Below are positions 34,043 to 46,659 of a stretch of 64,000 nucleotides of DNA, one piece after another. The notes beneath the pieces are model-generated. The model was not told the origin of the DNA. It did no database searches and was given only the letters and a program-made list of their open reading frames with translations. This DNA is from Ditylenchus dipsaci (Eukaryota; Nematoda; Chromadorea; Rhabditida; Anguinidae). How positions within the stretch are numbered: position 1 is the first letter of the stretch; every line of letters begins with the position of its first letter. Where the stretch lies: positions 186,001-250,000 of the forward strand of contig SADC01000086.1 in assembly GCA_004194705.1 (NCBI GenBank), given 5' to 3'. The translations under genes and the position numbers were made by a program.

Positions 34043-36173
34043 CAGTCGAACCTCACAATAACAATCACCCCCATTAACGATCACCTCCAATAACGGTCAC
34101 CTGAGGTCGGTCCTAGGGTGATCGTTATTAAGGACTGACGTACGACTCGGTACAACATATGACTCGGTACAACGAGTCGGTACAAGTATGACTCGGTACA
34201 ACGACTCGGTACAACGTACGACTGGGTACAACGAGTCGGTACAACCTACGACTCGGTACAACATATGACTCGGTACAACGAGTCGGTACAAGTATGACTC
34301 GGTACAACGAGTCGGTACAAGTATGACTCGGTACAAGTATGACTCGGTACAACGAGTCGGTACAAGTATGACTCGGTACAACGAGTCGGTACAAGTATGA
34401 CTCGGTACAACGACTCGGTACAACGTACGACTGGGTACAACGAGTCGGTACAACCTACGACTCGGTACAACATATGACTCGGTACAACGAGTCGGTACAA
34501 CCTACGACTCGGTACAACATATGACTCGGTACAACGAGTCGGTACAAGTATGACTCGGTACAAGTATGACTCGGTACAACGAGTCGGTACAATCTTTCCA
34601 AATTTTCATAACAAATTGTATTTTTCGTACCAAATTTACTACTTCTTGTATCAAATCGACTAAACTCACCCGCGAAAATTTGCACCACTTGTTCCAGGAT
34701 ATGGATTGAATGAAACAAAACAGTAAACTTTCTTATTTTCACCTACCTACCTGGACATCTATTCGCCTGAGGTATCCATTCTCTCCAGATATATCCATCC
34801 ACCTAAATCCGTATTATCATACTACTTGGCTACTAATACCTAAGTAGGAGCATTGGGTGCCTAGGTACACTCCAGCTCCACCTGGATACCCTACAGGATA
34901 CGAAACTGCTCCAAAACTAGGTTTTTAGGACCCGGTATGGTTTGTGCTACAAATTAAATTATTATTTTAACATCATCAAGCCGTGTTCCGGAAACCATTT
35001 GGATAGAGTATAAGCATGAAATTTTGTAAAATTTTTAAATACTTCTAGCTAAATCTAATAATTCGGATTCTGGATGCGGATACCCATTTAAGGGAGGTAC
35101 CAGATAGTTTTGGTCATATGAATTAGTTTGTGACTGTTATTCTATAAAAAAATGATGTTAACTAACACTAGGATTTGAACCTGTAACCTCAAAATTATGT
35201 ATGTTATGTAGAGTGAAATTACCGCGGGTGAATTTCCTGGAAGGTAAATTCACCATTGGGTAAATTTAGTGGAGAAAGGATTTACCGGAGGGTAATTTAC
35301 TGCCACCTGCTTGGATAACAACTGTAAGATAAGAACTGAGAACGAAACGTCTCGGAGGACGAAACAACTGACACCGGTCTCCAGGCAGGGATGAGAAAGT
35401 ATCCTATTTACCGTATTTCCTCTAATCAGCGCCCCGGGGCGCTTATTTTTCAAACCCCCAAAAATCGGAAAATTTGGAATTCGATTTCGAGATTTTTGGG
35501 TGCTCAACCAAAATCTAAAAAGTGGAATCGGTAGAGCTCGCGGGAGTTAAGAAAACGTATCAAACAGCTTTGCAAAATATTGCTTCTACACTGAGATCCA
35601 GACCCTCAAAGTCGAGGGGGGCGCTTATTAAAGCGGAATATTTATTAGAGCAAATACGGTAGGATATATTAAATGTCTTTAAATATCCAAGTAACCTAAT
35701 TAGTATATACATATGTACCCTAATTTGGATATTTTAGGGATACCGGAATATCCTAAATTGTCTCTTTGTAATATATAAGATACTTTTCTCATCCCTGTCT
35801 CCAGGGGCTCCGTTGTATCGAGACGTTACTATAGTTGCTTTCTCTTATAAAGCCAGAAAATCACACTGGTTAGCATTAAAAATTAGCAAGATTCCCTGGT
35901 AAGTAATGCATTTTCTATCTAAATATACTGGTTTGAATGATTTCAGACATGCTCGATACTGTAATCTGCCAAAAATAATAATAAATGAGTGAACAAAGAC
36001 GGAATATTAAATTTATAACAAGATCATGGTCCACAAGATTAGGTACAAGAAGGAGTAAATTTGGTAAAAAAATTGGTATAAAATTGTACCGAGTCGTAGG
36101 TTGTACCGACTCGTTGTACCGAGTCATTTGTTGTACCGAGTCGTTGCTATACCGTTATTAAGAAGTTCGACTG
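34043..36173. mobile_element. Pogo-like element with long GAGTCGGTACAA tandem arms
   Basis: CAGTCGAACCTCACAATAAC (34043) and the inverse GTTATTAAGAAGTTCGACTG (ending 36173) are flanked by TA. Just inside, a tandem of GACTCGGTACAA / GAGTCGGTACAA units fills 34138-34592, with a short inverted counterpart at 36088-36147. No transposase was found. An ACCGTATTT MITE is nested inside. Confidence 0.75.
35408..35662. mobile_element. MITE with ACCGTATTTCCTCTAAT termini
   Basis: ACCGTATTTCCTCTAATCAG at one end and TTAGAGCAAATACGGT at the other, with a shared core (TTTTTGGGTGCTCAACC, TTAAGAAAACGT, CAGCTTTGCAAAATA). Other copies or parts lie at 1760-1920, 17535-17760, 31750-31870, 45285-45530, 51795-52035 and 57617-57870. 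Confidence 0.8.
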
Positions 36174-36409
36174 TATGCGGTTGGCCCCACTTAACAAGAC
36201 TATGTTCAAACTCTATTTATGAAAAAGGTGTCCGTTTATCAAGTTTTTGCTTTTTTAGAGTGAAAAGTTTTTGGATTTAAAAAAAACGATCGACATAATT
36301 GGCGACATATGTGCGACCAGACTGATAGAACAGAATTGACAAAAACATTCAAAAAGAGGTCTAAAAAAGTGTCGGACCCAGCTGCGGAACGAACTTTTAG
36401 GTGTGTCAG

Positions 36410-36939
36410 TAGGGTTGGCACACAGTTAACTCGACTTTTAATTTTTTTTGAACTTATTTCTTGTTTTTATGTGTGTTTGTTTCTAAAATTCTAAACTTGT
36501 GACCACGCAACTGAAAGCCTAGTTCACTAGCTACACAATGTATAAACATTTCTCAGTTCCGTCCACAAAAAGATGTCTATTTTAATGAAACGAAGACTCT
36601 TCGAAAACGAAGAATCGCGAAGACTCGCTTCGTTTTCGAAGAGTCTTCGTGGCTGAACTCAGTGCTGATAACGAAGACTACAGTGAAGATGGATTGTTGC
36701 GTTTGGCCAATATCCACCAGCTTGAACATCTGGATTTTTGTAGGATTTATCAAAATAGTTTTATCAAAATAGACCTCTTTTTGTAGATGGAACTGAAAAT
36801 TTTTATACCATTGTGTAGCCAGTGAAATAGGCTTTCAGTTGCGTGGTTACAAGTTTACAATTTTGGCAAAAAACACACATAAAAACAAGAAATAAAGTCA
36901 AAAATTTTGAAAAGTCGAGTTAAGTGTGTGCCAACCCTA
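36410..36939. mobile_element. hAT-type MITE, nested in a pogo-like copy
   Basis: TAGGGTTGGCACACAGTTAA and the inverse TTAAGTGTGTGCCAACCCTA, flanked by TGTGTCAG and GGTGTCAG, an 8-bp duplication with one mismatch. The centre carries a perfect CGAAGACTCTTCGAAAACG hairpin. Confidence 0.8.
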
Positions 36940-37578
36940 GGTGTCAGTTTATCCAGGTTTGACTGTAATTTTTTTTCGCAATGTCCAACAAACGCAATTT
37001 TTAAGAGAGGGCACATTTTGAAGATAATTGTCATCATCTTTCACCTTCAAGATATTTTTTTAACTTCGGTTTGTTTTTCTTTGTTCCTACCATTGTAATC
37101 TATGCAAAAATAACTGACAATACCAAAATTCAAGATTAAAAAAAATTGACTTTTTAGAAGGGAAAGTAGGTAAAAATATATTTTTTCAATCGTGTTTAAC
37201 GTGTAGAAAAAGCTTCAAAATGGTTAAAATGGTCTTTTGAAGAAGTTCAAAAAAACATTGGGGGGGGGGGGGGGAGGTGGTATACTCCGGTAGCGCCGAT
37301 TTTTTGAAATTGATTCCCTAGCGTAATCTGGCCTAGTTAACTTATCTACTTGAGTTGGCCCTGAGACCTAGTTGAAAGCTTTTTCTGAAAAAACAAGAAA
37401 TTAAAATAAGTTGAAAAAATTTGCTTTTTCATAAATATACAAAATCGTGCCTTTTAAAACTTTTTTGTGGTTTACTTTTTCTTGGGTCCAGGACGTATTT
37501 TTGGGTGCTCTTTTACTTAAGTGTTAGAAGGAAAAAATTTATGGGAGGCGGGTATTCTATAATAGGGTCAAAATTGGT

Positions 37579-38205
37579 TTTAAAGGACCATAGCCGTCGC
37601 CGACAACGAGAATTTCAAATGTTTGAATTTGCGCGGGGCAGTTCTCTTTCGTCTCGCACTGTACTCTTTTGACTTGCTTCGAGTGATTCAAAAGGGTGGT
37701 AATTTTCTGTTGCCCATAGAATACTCGTTTCTGCCCGTAGATTTTTCTTTTTTGCCCAAAGACTTAAAAATTTTGCGGTAATTCAAATTTTATGGTCAGA
37801 AAATGACTTGGGTTGTTCAGAAGCCCACCCCGGAGTGCCCAAAAGCCCATGAAAGTTGGGTTTTGGAGGTTGACTGAAGGGGGCTAATGTTTTGCGAAAA
37901 ATCGATTGTGCACATCAGAATCCCACTTTGATCGGCTCAATCGCCCGCAATCCCACCCTCGACCATCCAGAACAACCAGAACAACAGCCATCCAGAACAA
38001 ATTTTCTAAATTTAGACCACTTCCAACCAGCATTTAAATACCATGAACCAGTTTTCGGGTTGTTCTGGATGGTCGAGGCTGGGAATGTGGGCGATTGAGC
38101 CGACAAAAATGGGATTCTGATGTACACAATCGTTTTTTCGCAAAAACATCAGCCCCCCCTTTCAGTCAACCCCCAAAACCCAGATTGCTATGGTCCTTTA
38201 AGAGA
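37579..38205. repeat. Composite foldback with TTTTAAAGGACCATAGC ends
   Basis: The ends are inverted copies of TTAAAGGACCATAGC. The left part contains half of a family B arm (37625-37695), and the inside is a family A palindrome centred near 37985. Confidence 0.7.
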
Positions 38206-39447
38206 TCTGTAATTTTGTAAGTTTTTTCATAAAGATTTTAGCATAGCCATTTTTTCAACTTTGCTGAGCAATATGTCTCTTTGCACATTTTTAGGCAAAG
38301 TTGTAAGTCACTTCTCTGCCCTAATATACTTTTGTCTTATTTAAAAAAGCCCTATTAGACCTCCCTACCATCTGAAAAAAGTTACATGCGCGCATTATAT
38401 CTTTTGTTTATTAAAAAAGAATTTCAGATTTCTTCGATATTCTTAATTTGAAATGATGTTAATATTTAAATCAATAAGCGTTTTGCTATTTTATTGCTGG
38501 TTATACACTGTTGCTGTGCTAATAAACCAAAACTGGGTTTGTTTTTTACAGTGCACGGTGTTTCAAAAGTCAGTTTGGTGTTCAGTTTAAGATAAACAAA
38601 ACGCCAAGAATTTCGAAGTAATATTTTTCTCCTTCTTGAATTGGATGTAACTGAAATTGATGCCCCTAAAGTCTGAATTGTTGCCCCTTTTTTATAATTT
38701 TAAAATTTTGACTAAATTTTAAAATTTTGACCATTTTTCATAAAAAAATTTTTGAACAAAAAAATTTTTTCGCTTTGGGGGACCAAGGTGAAGGGTTTTT
38801 GAGGGCACCTGGATACCCATATTTATTGACTTTTTACTTTATTTTTCTCACTGAAACTGAGCAAAAAGAGTCTCTTCATGCATTTGTTCTCAACAGTATT
38901 CTCGGATTCATCTCTAAGGTAAGTGAGTGCGCGCATCTCTAACCAACCAAGCCCCCTGCGCCCCGAAGTTGAATGATTAAGCGAAAATATGTGAATTGGC
39001 GGGGGATAATTCAAAACAGGTGGCAATGGCCCTATTAAAAACATAAAACATGCACCCAGAGAGATCCGATTCAGCAACTTTTAAATGGAATTTAATTTAA
39101 AATTTTCGGACGATAGATATGCCATTTCTTAAAAAAAGGTATGATAGATGAAGATACCCTGGTATTAATCCAAACACTTTAAAGGGTTTAAAAATTTTTA
39201 TGTTAACAGCGATAACGATACAAATAGCATATGCAAGTGTGCCGATCACGACCACACCTAAACGATTGCATATAAAAAAATTGCTGCATGTAAAGACTCC
39301 AGTCAAATAGATTTTTTTCGTTTTTCCTAGACCCAGCATTTTGGAGGTTCAAGCATAGCATAAACTATAATTCGTACCCAAAGCTTTTATTACTCATTTT
39401 GCATACAAGAAATACGCGGATACACTTAGAATATCAGAGTTAATTAG

Positions 39448-40041
39448 CTAGACTTGCATCTTGATTTCTTTGGCCTTACGCATATCTTGATGGTGAGGCG
39501 ATTGACCAGCAGCATCTCGGCTTTCATTGCTAACATCACTAGGAGGCAACTAAACAAGGTATCAAAATTATAGGAATTACTTTGCAACAAAATAAAAACC
39601 TGAGAGAACTCAGCCATTGGCATCACAGCACCTTGCTCTTCTTCTTCGTCCATCATGTCATGAGTGCGATACAACGGCTGCTTGATTTTAGTCGGTCCGC
39701 TGGCTAGCATTCGAATAGTTTCCAAGCTGCGTTCTTGTGTCGGCAAGACTAAATAACAGCGAAATTAGGTTCATGGAGCCGTAATTCTCGATGTCCCAAT
39801 GGATTTTTCAGAAGATAACAGCAAACGAAATCTCTCTGGACCGTAAAAAACGTCTACTTTAGGAAAATCGAAACTACAAAACATTGAGCAGAAGACTATA
39901 GACGTGTGATTAAAGAGGCTATTTACCGGGATTGTTGACAGAGATCTTGAGCTGGCTTGGCTGTTCGTTACTATCCATCAAAAACATGAATTTGCCCAGC
40001 ACCTTCGCACGCTCTTCGCCGAAATTTCCTGATTTGCTCAT
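39448..40041 (-). CDS. Small unidentified protein, 3 exons, 121 aa
   Basis: Exons 39927-40041, 39600-39748 and 39448-39549 join to 366 nt with consistent phases and canonical acceptors (TTTAG). The protein starts MSKSGNFGEERAKVLGKFMF, has a central SLETIRMLASGPTKIKQPLY block, an acidic MMDEEEEQ run and a short basic tail ending KEIKMQV. There are no membrane segments or catalytic motifs that I can see, and I do not recognise the family. A TTTTAG acceptor-like site lies 13 nt before the ATG. AATAAA occurs on the minus strand about 55 nt after the stop. Splice consistency plus biased composition argue for a real gene; the function is unknown. Confidence 0.7.
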
Positions 40042-40122
40042 CGTCTGCAACTGCCTAAAAACAATAAATTTAGACATCAAGCATTCCATAACAACCATTC
40101 CGACACAAATAAAGACGGCTCT

Positions 40123-40490
40123 AAAAATTTTAATTTTGTATGAGAACAGCGAGGTTTGTATTTCTGATGATGAGTTATACGCCAATCGAAAGCTGAGATT
40201 CTCCTCTTTCAGAAAATACAGACCAAATTTTTAAATACAGAATTTAGAAAACTAGAAGCCATTTTAAGTTGAGAAACCGTTTTTCTTAGTCAAAAATAGG
40301 AATAAAAACTAACGGAAATTTTAATTTCGTATGAGATTAGCGAGATTCGTATTTCAGATGATAAGTTATACACCAAACGAAAGCTGAGGATCTCCTCTTT
40401 CATAAAATACAGACCAAATTTTGTAAATACAGAATTTACGAAACTAGAAGTCATTTTAAGTTAAGAAACCGTTTTCTTGGTCAAAAAAAG
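40123..40490. repeat. Direct repeat of about 180 bp, two copies
   Basis: 40123-40300 and 40307-40490 are close copies (GAAAGCTGAG, ATACAGACCAAATTTT, AGAAACCGTTTTTCTTAGTC). A third, interrupted copy is at about 1030-1400. It lies just upstream of the 39.4-kb gene. Confidence 0.8.
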
Positions 40491-41032
40491 GATTTATTTT
40501 GAATTCCCGCTTTTTGTGGTTAAAAGTCCCTAATGAACAGTAAACTGACTTTTGAAACCCCGTGAGTGACATAATTAAAAGTTTTTTTGACAAATTAATT
40601 TTTTTCGGACACAAACAATTCGCTTTATGGCCTGTTTGTATTATTCCTACAAAAAAGGAAAATTTGTCCATACCAAAAAGAAAATTCAACTAGGAGGATT
40701 TGACAAAAACTACAAAGCTACATCCGTACTTTCGTGGCACCGAAGCTAGGAAGAATTTAGGCGCCAGCGTCTCTGTTTTTTATCGGCTCTTGCGAACGAC
40801 ACCCTTTTTACTTTGGCGGCGGCGCGCAGCGCGCACCTCTCGCAGTACTTGATTTTTTAAATATTGACTATGTTATACTCAGTATTTTCCGCATCTAAGT
40901 TAGATGATCTAACTCAGATCCGGGCTCCAACAAAAAGTTCAACGTTAAACACATATCATACACCTCAGCGCCGAATTTTTTTTCACCTGTATAACACCAC
41001 CTGGATACCACTTCCTGGGTACCACCCATAGG

Positions 41033-41580
41033 CGTACCCAGGGGACGGCTATCGATTACCGACGGTCAATGAATTTTTTTTTCGAAATTTTGATAAAAAT
41101 CGTCAATTTTCAGGGCAAAAGTTTCTGGAAAGTCGACCCTGATACCAAAATCTCATCCTGAATCCGAATCCGTTGAGATCAGATCAAAATATTTTTTATA
41201 GACTGAGATACCCATTAAAATAGGTGAATGGTGCCAAATTCCTGATCCATCTACTCAAAATAGCTATATATCAGCCCATAAAAATTATTTCGATATGATC
41301 TCAACGGATTCGGATTCAGAATGAGATTTTGATGTCACGGTCGACTTTCCAGAAACTTTTAGCCTGAAAATTGACGATTTTGATCAAAAATTTAAAAAAA
41401 AAAGTTCATTGACCGTCGGTAATCGATATTTTACCGTACCCAGGGGGGAGGGGGTGCTAGCCGGACTATAGCCCCTCTCCTTCGTCTGGATTTTTAAAGC
41501 CTTTTTGTTAGTTTTTTCAGCCTTTTTCTGCTTTTTTGCTATTTTAGCCCCCCCCCCCGTTAGAAATCCTGAGTACGCCT
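41033..41580. repeat. Foldback with ATAGGCGTACCCAGG ends
   Basis: ATAGGCGTAC and the inverse GTACGCCTAT bound it. Inner arms pair ATCGATTACCGACGGTCAAT with its inverse. C-rich and G-rich runs lie near the right end. Confidence 0.8.
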
Positions 41581-41885
41581 ATGGTACCACCACCTAGGCA
41601 CCCCTATTTAGACACCACCTGGCTAATTGGCAACTACCAACTGGGTATCACTATTTAACCACTGCCACCTTGGTTACATCACCTGGATACCACTTCCTGG
41701 GTACCTCCACTTAGGCAATACCACCTGGATACCACTTTCTGGGTACCACCACCTAGGCACCATCACCTGTGGGCCACCACTTGAGTGTCACCACCGGGGC
41801 ACTACTACCTGGGAGCCGAAAAATTGATTTACAGATTATTGTGTGAAAATTGGGCTTTAGTTTTTTTTAATCGGGATTATATATA

Positions 41886-42133
41886 CAGGGTTGCCCAAAA
41901 AAAATTTGGCCATTCAAAAAATTGAAGTACGTAACCTTTGCCTGGTCGATTTCTGATTTTTGGGTGGCAAGCCCTCGGAAACCTCCTCAACAATGCCGGC
42001 TGTGATAAAGAGAAACACCACAAAGCTTCTAAGTAGCTTAACCACAGCCATCGATTTTCCTGGGGAAATCGATGTGGCAAGGAGCTACCTACGCAAATTT
42101 TTTCAGGTGGCCGCGTTTTTTTGGGCCACCCTG
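41886..42133. mobile_element. MITE with CAGGGTTGCCC / GGGCCACCCTG ends
   Basis: TA flanks, ends CAGGGTTGCCCAAAAAAA and TTTTTTGGGCCACCCTG. The plan matches the 9665-10028 element. The interior is not recognised. Confidence 0.7.
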
Positions 42134-42431
42134 TAGATGTTTAAACGAAATTAGTTAAAAAAAATAAATCCGGTGTTATATATCGCTGAACATTTTCAGC
42201 AACTTAAAGGTTAGGTGTGTGTGCAAAGATATTTACTTGGAGTTTTAAAATCCATGATTTGAACTTATAATTTCAATAAACTCTTGATTGTTCAGATTGT
42301 ACAAAAGAGCTTGGATTTGAAGAATACCCAGGACAGGTTTATTACGGCTTTTTATAAATGACTAGTTTGTTAGAACAGTGGATGCTATAAAACTTAAGTT
42401 CAAAATTAATATTTTCACATTTTTAGATATA

Positions 42432-43241
42432 CAGTCAAACCTCTATACAACGGCCCCCTAGGGACCGGCCTTGGGGGGCCGTTATATAGAGGGGCCGTTA
42501 TATAGAGGGGCCGTTATATAGAGGGTATGTTACTAACGTTTGTAAAGGGGGCCGTTGTATAGAGGTTTTGCAAAACGAGCTCATCATTAAAGTGGCAGAC
42601 TTAGAAACAACCATTCATTTAAACACCAGCAATAATCCCAAGCTCTGTCCCAATCTTTTTCACTTTTTCCTAAAAAGCTAAAGCTTTCAACGTGGAACTT
42701 TGATTAAAATTATACCTTGAGGAGGTCCCCGGTGACTGGAATGTTTCGAGAGCAAATTTGCTTGATCTAGTGAATGAGTGCTAAGTCGAGGTGCTCATTC
42801 CTGCCAGATGTGAGACGCGCCCGCTTTGATTTGCTCCCATTAGCTGCTGCTTCCAAGATTGAGTCCTTGCTTTTCAGAATTCCCTAAATTGTTCCCCTTG
42901 CAATGCCGAACTCCTTTGCTAGCTCGTAGTTGCTTTTCTTCTCAGAAGCTTCCACAATGGCTTTCTTTTCTTCCAATGTTAGAACACGACGCTTTGCTGG
43001 TTTACCCGGAGTTCTCATTGTACAATCTAAAAAGAAAAGAGATAAAATGCAACAAAACACTTTAGATCTAAATGAGAACAAATGATTGCAAATAATAGAG
43101 CAAAAATGGCAACTGGAAAAGGCCGTGTTCGAGTTAGGGGCCGTTATATAGAGGGTTCTTTCATTGCTAGGGACCGGACTTGGGGGCCGTTATATAGAGG
43201 AGGCCGTTATATAGAGAGGCCGTTATATAGAGGTTTGACTG
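42432..43241. mobile_element. Tigger/pogo-type DNA transposon relic with TA duplication
   Basis: The element starts CAGTCAAACCTCTATACAAC and ends with the inverse, GTTTGACTG, flanked by TA on both sides. Subterminal GGCCGTTATATAGAGG units repeat several times at each end. GGGACCGG occurs near each end (about 42450 and about 43175). It encloses a broken transposase N-terminus. About 810 bp remain, so most of the transposase is gone. Confidence 0.85.
42700..43018 (-). pseudogene. Tigger/CENP-B-like transposase, DNA-binding half only
   Basis: From ATG at 43018 the frame reads MRTPGKPAKRRVLTLEEKKA, then YELAKEFGIARGTI, the first CENP-B-type helix-turn-helix of pogo/Tigger transposases. A stop follows directly, but the same frame continues with ILKSKDSILEAAANG and later a second stop and CSRNIPVTGDLL, part of the second DNA-binding domain. 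The DDE catalytic part is missing. It is a fossil and cannot be functional as a transposase. Confidence 0.85.
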
Positions 43242-43652
43242 TACCCCGTTTGCTATACGAGACGCTGTACCCAATTCAGAATCGGTAAGCTTTTTGTAAT
43301 AAATCTGTATTTTTTTATGTCTGTCTAATATTTAAAGGAAGAGTGAAAGCTGTTAAGGAGATAGTCTCGACACAAAAGGATTTGTCCAAGTTTTTTATTT
43401 TTCAAATGTGGTCATTGAGCCATATTTTGTCGACAACCCGATTTCGTAATCTCAGATAAGCTTGTGTAAAATGAAAAGTTGGGTTAGCATCATCAATATC
43501 ACAATTTATAACTTCCTTCACAAAATGCCCTGAAAATCGATATGTAAAAGATAAAAAAGCATCGAAAAAAGGATGATTAGTCTTTTATGGCATTTCAATG
43601 TTCAAGGCATTTTTTGAAGGAATTTATAAATTGTGATATTGATGATGCTAAC

Positions 43653-44306
43653 TAGGCTTGGCAACGGGACGGGAATCCCATGGGAATCCCGCAATCCCGA
43701 TCCCGAAAATTTTGAAATCCCGATCCCGAATCCCGCCGGTCCAAAAGCCAAATCCCAAATCCCAATCCGATCCCGAAAATTTTGAAAATCCCGATCCCGA
43801 ATCCCGCCGGTCCAAAAGCCAAATCCGAAATCCCAATCCCGATCCCGAAATTTTTTAAAATCCCAATCCCGAATCCCGCCGGAACCAATGCTCGACGATT
43901 TCTCTCGGCACCATAAACATTTGTCGCCAGTAAGCAGCTCTTTAGTCATGCCAGAGACGTGTTTGAGTACAGAAGGGGACAACTTGATGCGAAAAAAAGC
44001 CGAACAACTAATTTTCTTCAACAAAGCTCTAGAATATGTTAACTTTACTTATTGATTAAAATTCTCCGTGTTGCAATTGTGTGTTAAAATAAATTCTTTG
44101 AAATATCTAATCGAATAAATTCATTAACGGAAAATCCCGATCGGGATCCTGACATTTTTGAGAATCCCAATCCCGATCCGAAAATTTTGAAAATCCCGAT
44201 CCGAATCCCGCCGGTCCAAAAGCCGAATCCCAAATCCCAATTCCGATCCCGAAAATTTCAAAAATCCCAATCCCGAATCCCGCCGGAACACAATCTGCCA
44301 AGCCTA
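43653..44306. mobile_element. hAT-type MITE with 8-bp duplication ATGCTAAC
   Basis: TAGGCTTGGCAACGGGACGG to ...AATCTGCCAAGCCTA, with a perfect ATGCTAAC on both sides (43645-43652, 44307-44314). The interior is built of ATCCCGATCCCGAA / CGGGATTCGGGAT units. Related pieces lie at 1918-2040, 2700-2800 and 59290-59452. Confidence 0.85.
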
Positions 44307-44567
44307 ATGCTAACCCAACTTCTCATTTTGCACAAGGAGGTTGTTTGACCACTTTTAGGGTAATTAGACTTTTTTGATGCCAGATTCGGAATAAGCACCC
44401 AAATTACCGCTAGAACTGGTTAAACAAGCCAAAATAAATAGCATGTCACCACGTGGGATCGAACCCGCAACACAATTTTGGGCCAAAAACGCAAACGCTC
44501 AAGCACTGCGTCATGGAAGCCACTTTTTCAAACCTAAATGGCTTCTCCCCCCCCCCCCTCTCCTTTA

Positions 44568-44762
44568 AAGGACCATGGTTTTTGCGCGCAGTGGCATGCG
44601 CGAAATTTGAATTGGCGGGGGACACTTCTCTTTCTTCTCAAACTTTCCACTTTGAAGTCACGGTGAAAGACTCCAAAGAGTAAAGTTTGAGACGAAAGAG
44701 AAGTGTCCCCCGCCTATTCAATTTTGCACATGCCACTGCGCGCAAAAACCATGGTCCTTTAA
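44568..44762. repeat. Foldback element, family B
   Basis: TTAAAGGACCATGGTTTTTG and its inverse bound it, with inner GGGGGACACTTCTCTTTC arms. It is in the left arm of the giant palindrome; its partner is 58088-58290. Confidence 0.9.
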
Positions 44763-45719
44763 TAAAGTTTCATAGAAAAAAGCAAAAAAAATAATTTGCT
44801 ACAAAATTTCGTTAGGCCCTAAAACACTAAACACTTAAAATAATATAATCATTTTAGATTGTGGTGCTACATGCTTTTGCTCGAAAAAGCCCAGTCTTCC
44901 AAAGTAAAATTATTAATTGTTCTCCAATTATTGATTTTTAGTTAATAAAAATAATTCTAGCGTTTGACTTAATAGAACATACAATAATAAGAATTGAACA
45001 AAATACAACTACCGTATTCTTCTTGTAACAAAATAGAGATGACAACAATCGATTAATCGAAGGTGCGATTAATCGAAAATTGCACCAAATGTGGCACAAA
45101 ATAATCGCATGCATGCTTTCGAATGCGGGGCAAGACATGCGCAATAAGATTTCCAAACGACATATTTTGCGCCACACGATTTACACATCAAAATAAGCAA
45201 CACAATAATAAAAGCGATATTTCGGACTACACTGACGAATCGCAAATAATCAAAAACTTCAAAAATTGAGGCACCGTATTTCCTCTAATAGGCCGCCCCC
45301 CCTCTAATAAGCCGCCCCCCCCCCCTACCTTTTAGGGCCTATATCTCGGCCTACATAAACTATTTTGCAAAGCTGTTTATTGAGTTTTCTTAACTTCCGC
45401 GAGTTCTCCCTCTAATTGTTGGATTTCGGTTGAGCACCCAAAAATCTCGAGATCCACTTTAAAATTTCCAGGTTTTTGTGGGTTTGAAAAATAAGCCGCC
45501 GGCGGCCTATTAGACGAAATGCGGTCAAAAAAGTGTCGGACCCGAGGTGGGAACGAACTTTTGCAGTGTCTTTAAAACGAGGTACGACTGTATTTTCATT
45601 TACTAAAATAAAATTTTAGATTTACTGCAATTACTAACTTAACATGGCTTTGGCTTGCAAATTAATAATTATTTTACTATATTTATTAATTATACCTACT
45701 ATACACTCTTGCCCATTTT

Positions 45720-46530
45720 GTGAAGGATAATATTTTTTTTACCGCAAAACACTCGAAAATTACCGCAAATCATTTTTTTATACCGCAATTTGATTTTCCC
45801 GCAAAATACTTTTTTATTACCGCAAAATACTTTTTTCTTACCGCAAAATACTTTTTTCTTACCGCAATTTGATTTTCCCGCAAAATACTTTTTCTTACCG
45901 CAAAATACTTTTTTCTTACCGCAAAATACTTTTTTCTTACGCAAAATACTTTTTTCTTACCGCGGAATAACTCGGATCCCTCAGAATCCCACCCCGGAAT
46001 GGCCAGAAGCCCCTGAAAGTGGTTTTTTCGGGTTTACTAAAGGGGGAGTAAACTTTTCGAGAAAAATCGATTGAGCGGATCAGATTTCGGGTCCGATGGG
46101 CTTAATCGCTCAGAATTCCAGGTTTATGGTGGTTTCGAGTGGTTCAGGGTGGAGTTGTGGGCGATTGAGCCGATCTGACCCAAAATCTGATCCGCTCAAT
46201 CGATTTTTCGCAAAAAGTTTACCCCCCCCTTTAGTAAACCCGAAAAACCAACTTTCAGGGGCTTCTGGCCATTCTGGGGTGGGATTCTGAGGGATCCAAG
46301 TTGTTTCCTGACTGAAAAATTCAAATTCCCGCAAAATTTTGACTAAAAACGACGAGAAAATTTTTTGCGGTAAGAAAAAAGTATTTTTGCGGTAAGAAAA
46401 AGTATTTTGCGGTAAGAAAAAAGTATTTTGCGGTAAGAAAAAAGTATTTTGCGGGAAAATCAAATTGCGGTAATAAAAAATGATTTGCGGTAATTTCAAG
46501 TGTTTTGCGGTAAGAAGAAAGTACCATCCT
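45720..46530. repeat. Foldback with ACCGCAAAATACTTTTTTCTT tandems
   Basis: Tandem CCGCAAAATACTTTTTT units on the left (45740-45960) and inverted units on the right (46355-46520) flank a family A palindrome (45960-46310). It is absent from the right arm of the giant palindrome, so it is a later insertion or was lost there. Confidence 0.85.
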
Positions 46531-46659
46531 TTTGTGAACCACGACCAAGTTTGCTTTTTAATATACAGTAAAAATTTATTCAAATATACTCCGTTGCGAC
46601 TATTAACACTGATATAAAGTCAAAACTTATAAATCGATTATTATTTTTTGGCTCAAATA

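Larger units (their letters stand above)
31227..39447. other. Gene-free stretch rich in minisatellites and MITEs
   Basis: No supported exon was seen. It holds ACCGTATTTTCTCTAATTG-type MITE pieces (31750-31870), a degenerate AATTTAAAC tandem (31995-32255), an inverted tRNA-like segment (32270-32335), a foldback (32900-33106), minisatellites, a large pogo-like element, and family A and B foldback parts (37579-38205). Confidence 0.6.

Noticed and set aside
34097..34742. Minus-strand frames of CTESYLYRLVVPSH-type repeats
   Set aside because: Translation of the GACTCGGTACAA tandem inside a pogo-like element.
43602..44301. Gly/Ile/Phe-rich frames (FGIGI repeats), also at 59175-59503
   Set aside because: Translation of CGGGATTCGGGAT repeats inside a hAT-type MITE.
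46110..46583. 157-codon minus-strand frame
   Set aside because: It runs through both arms of a foldback with CCGCAAAATAC tandems; no codon-level evidence of a protein.
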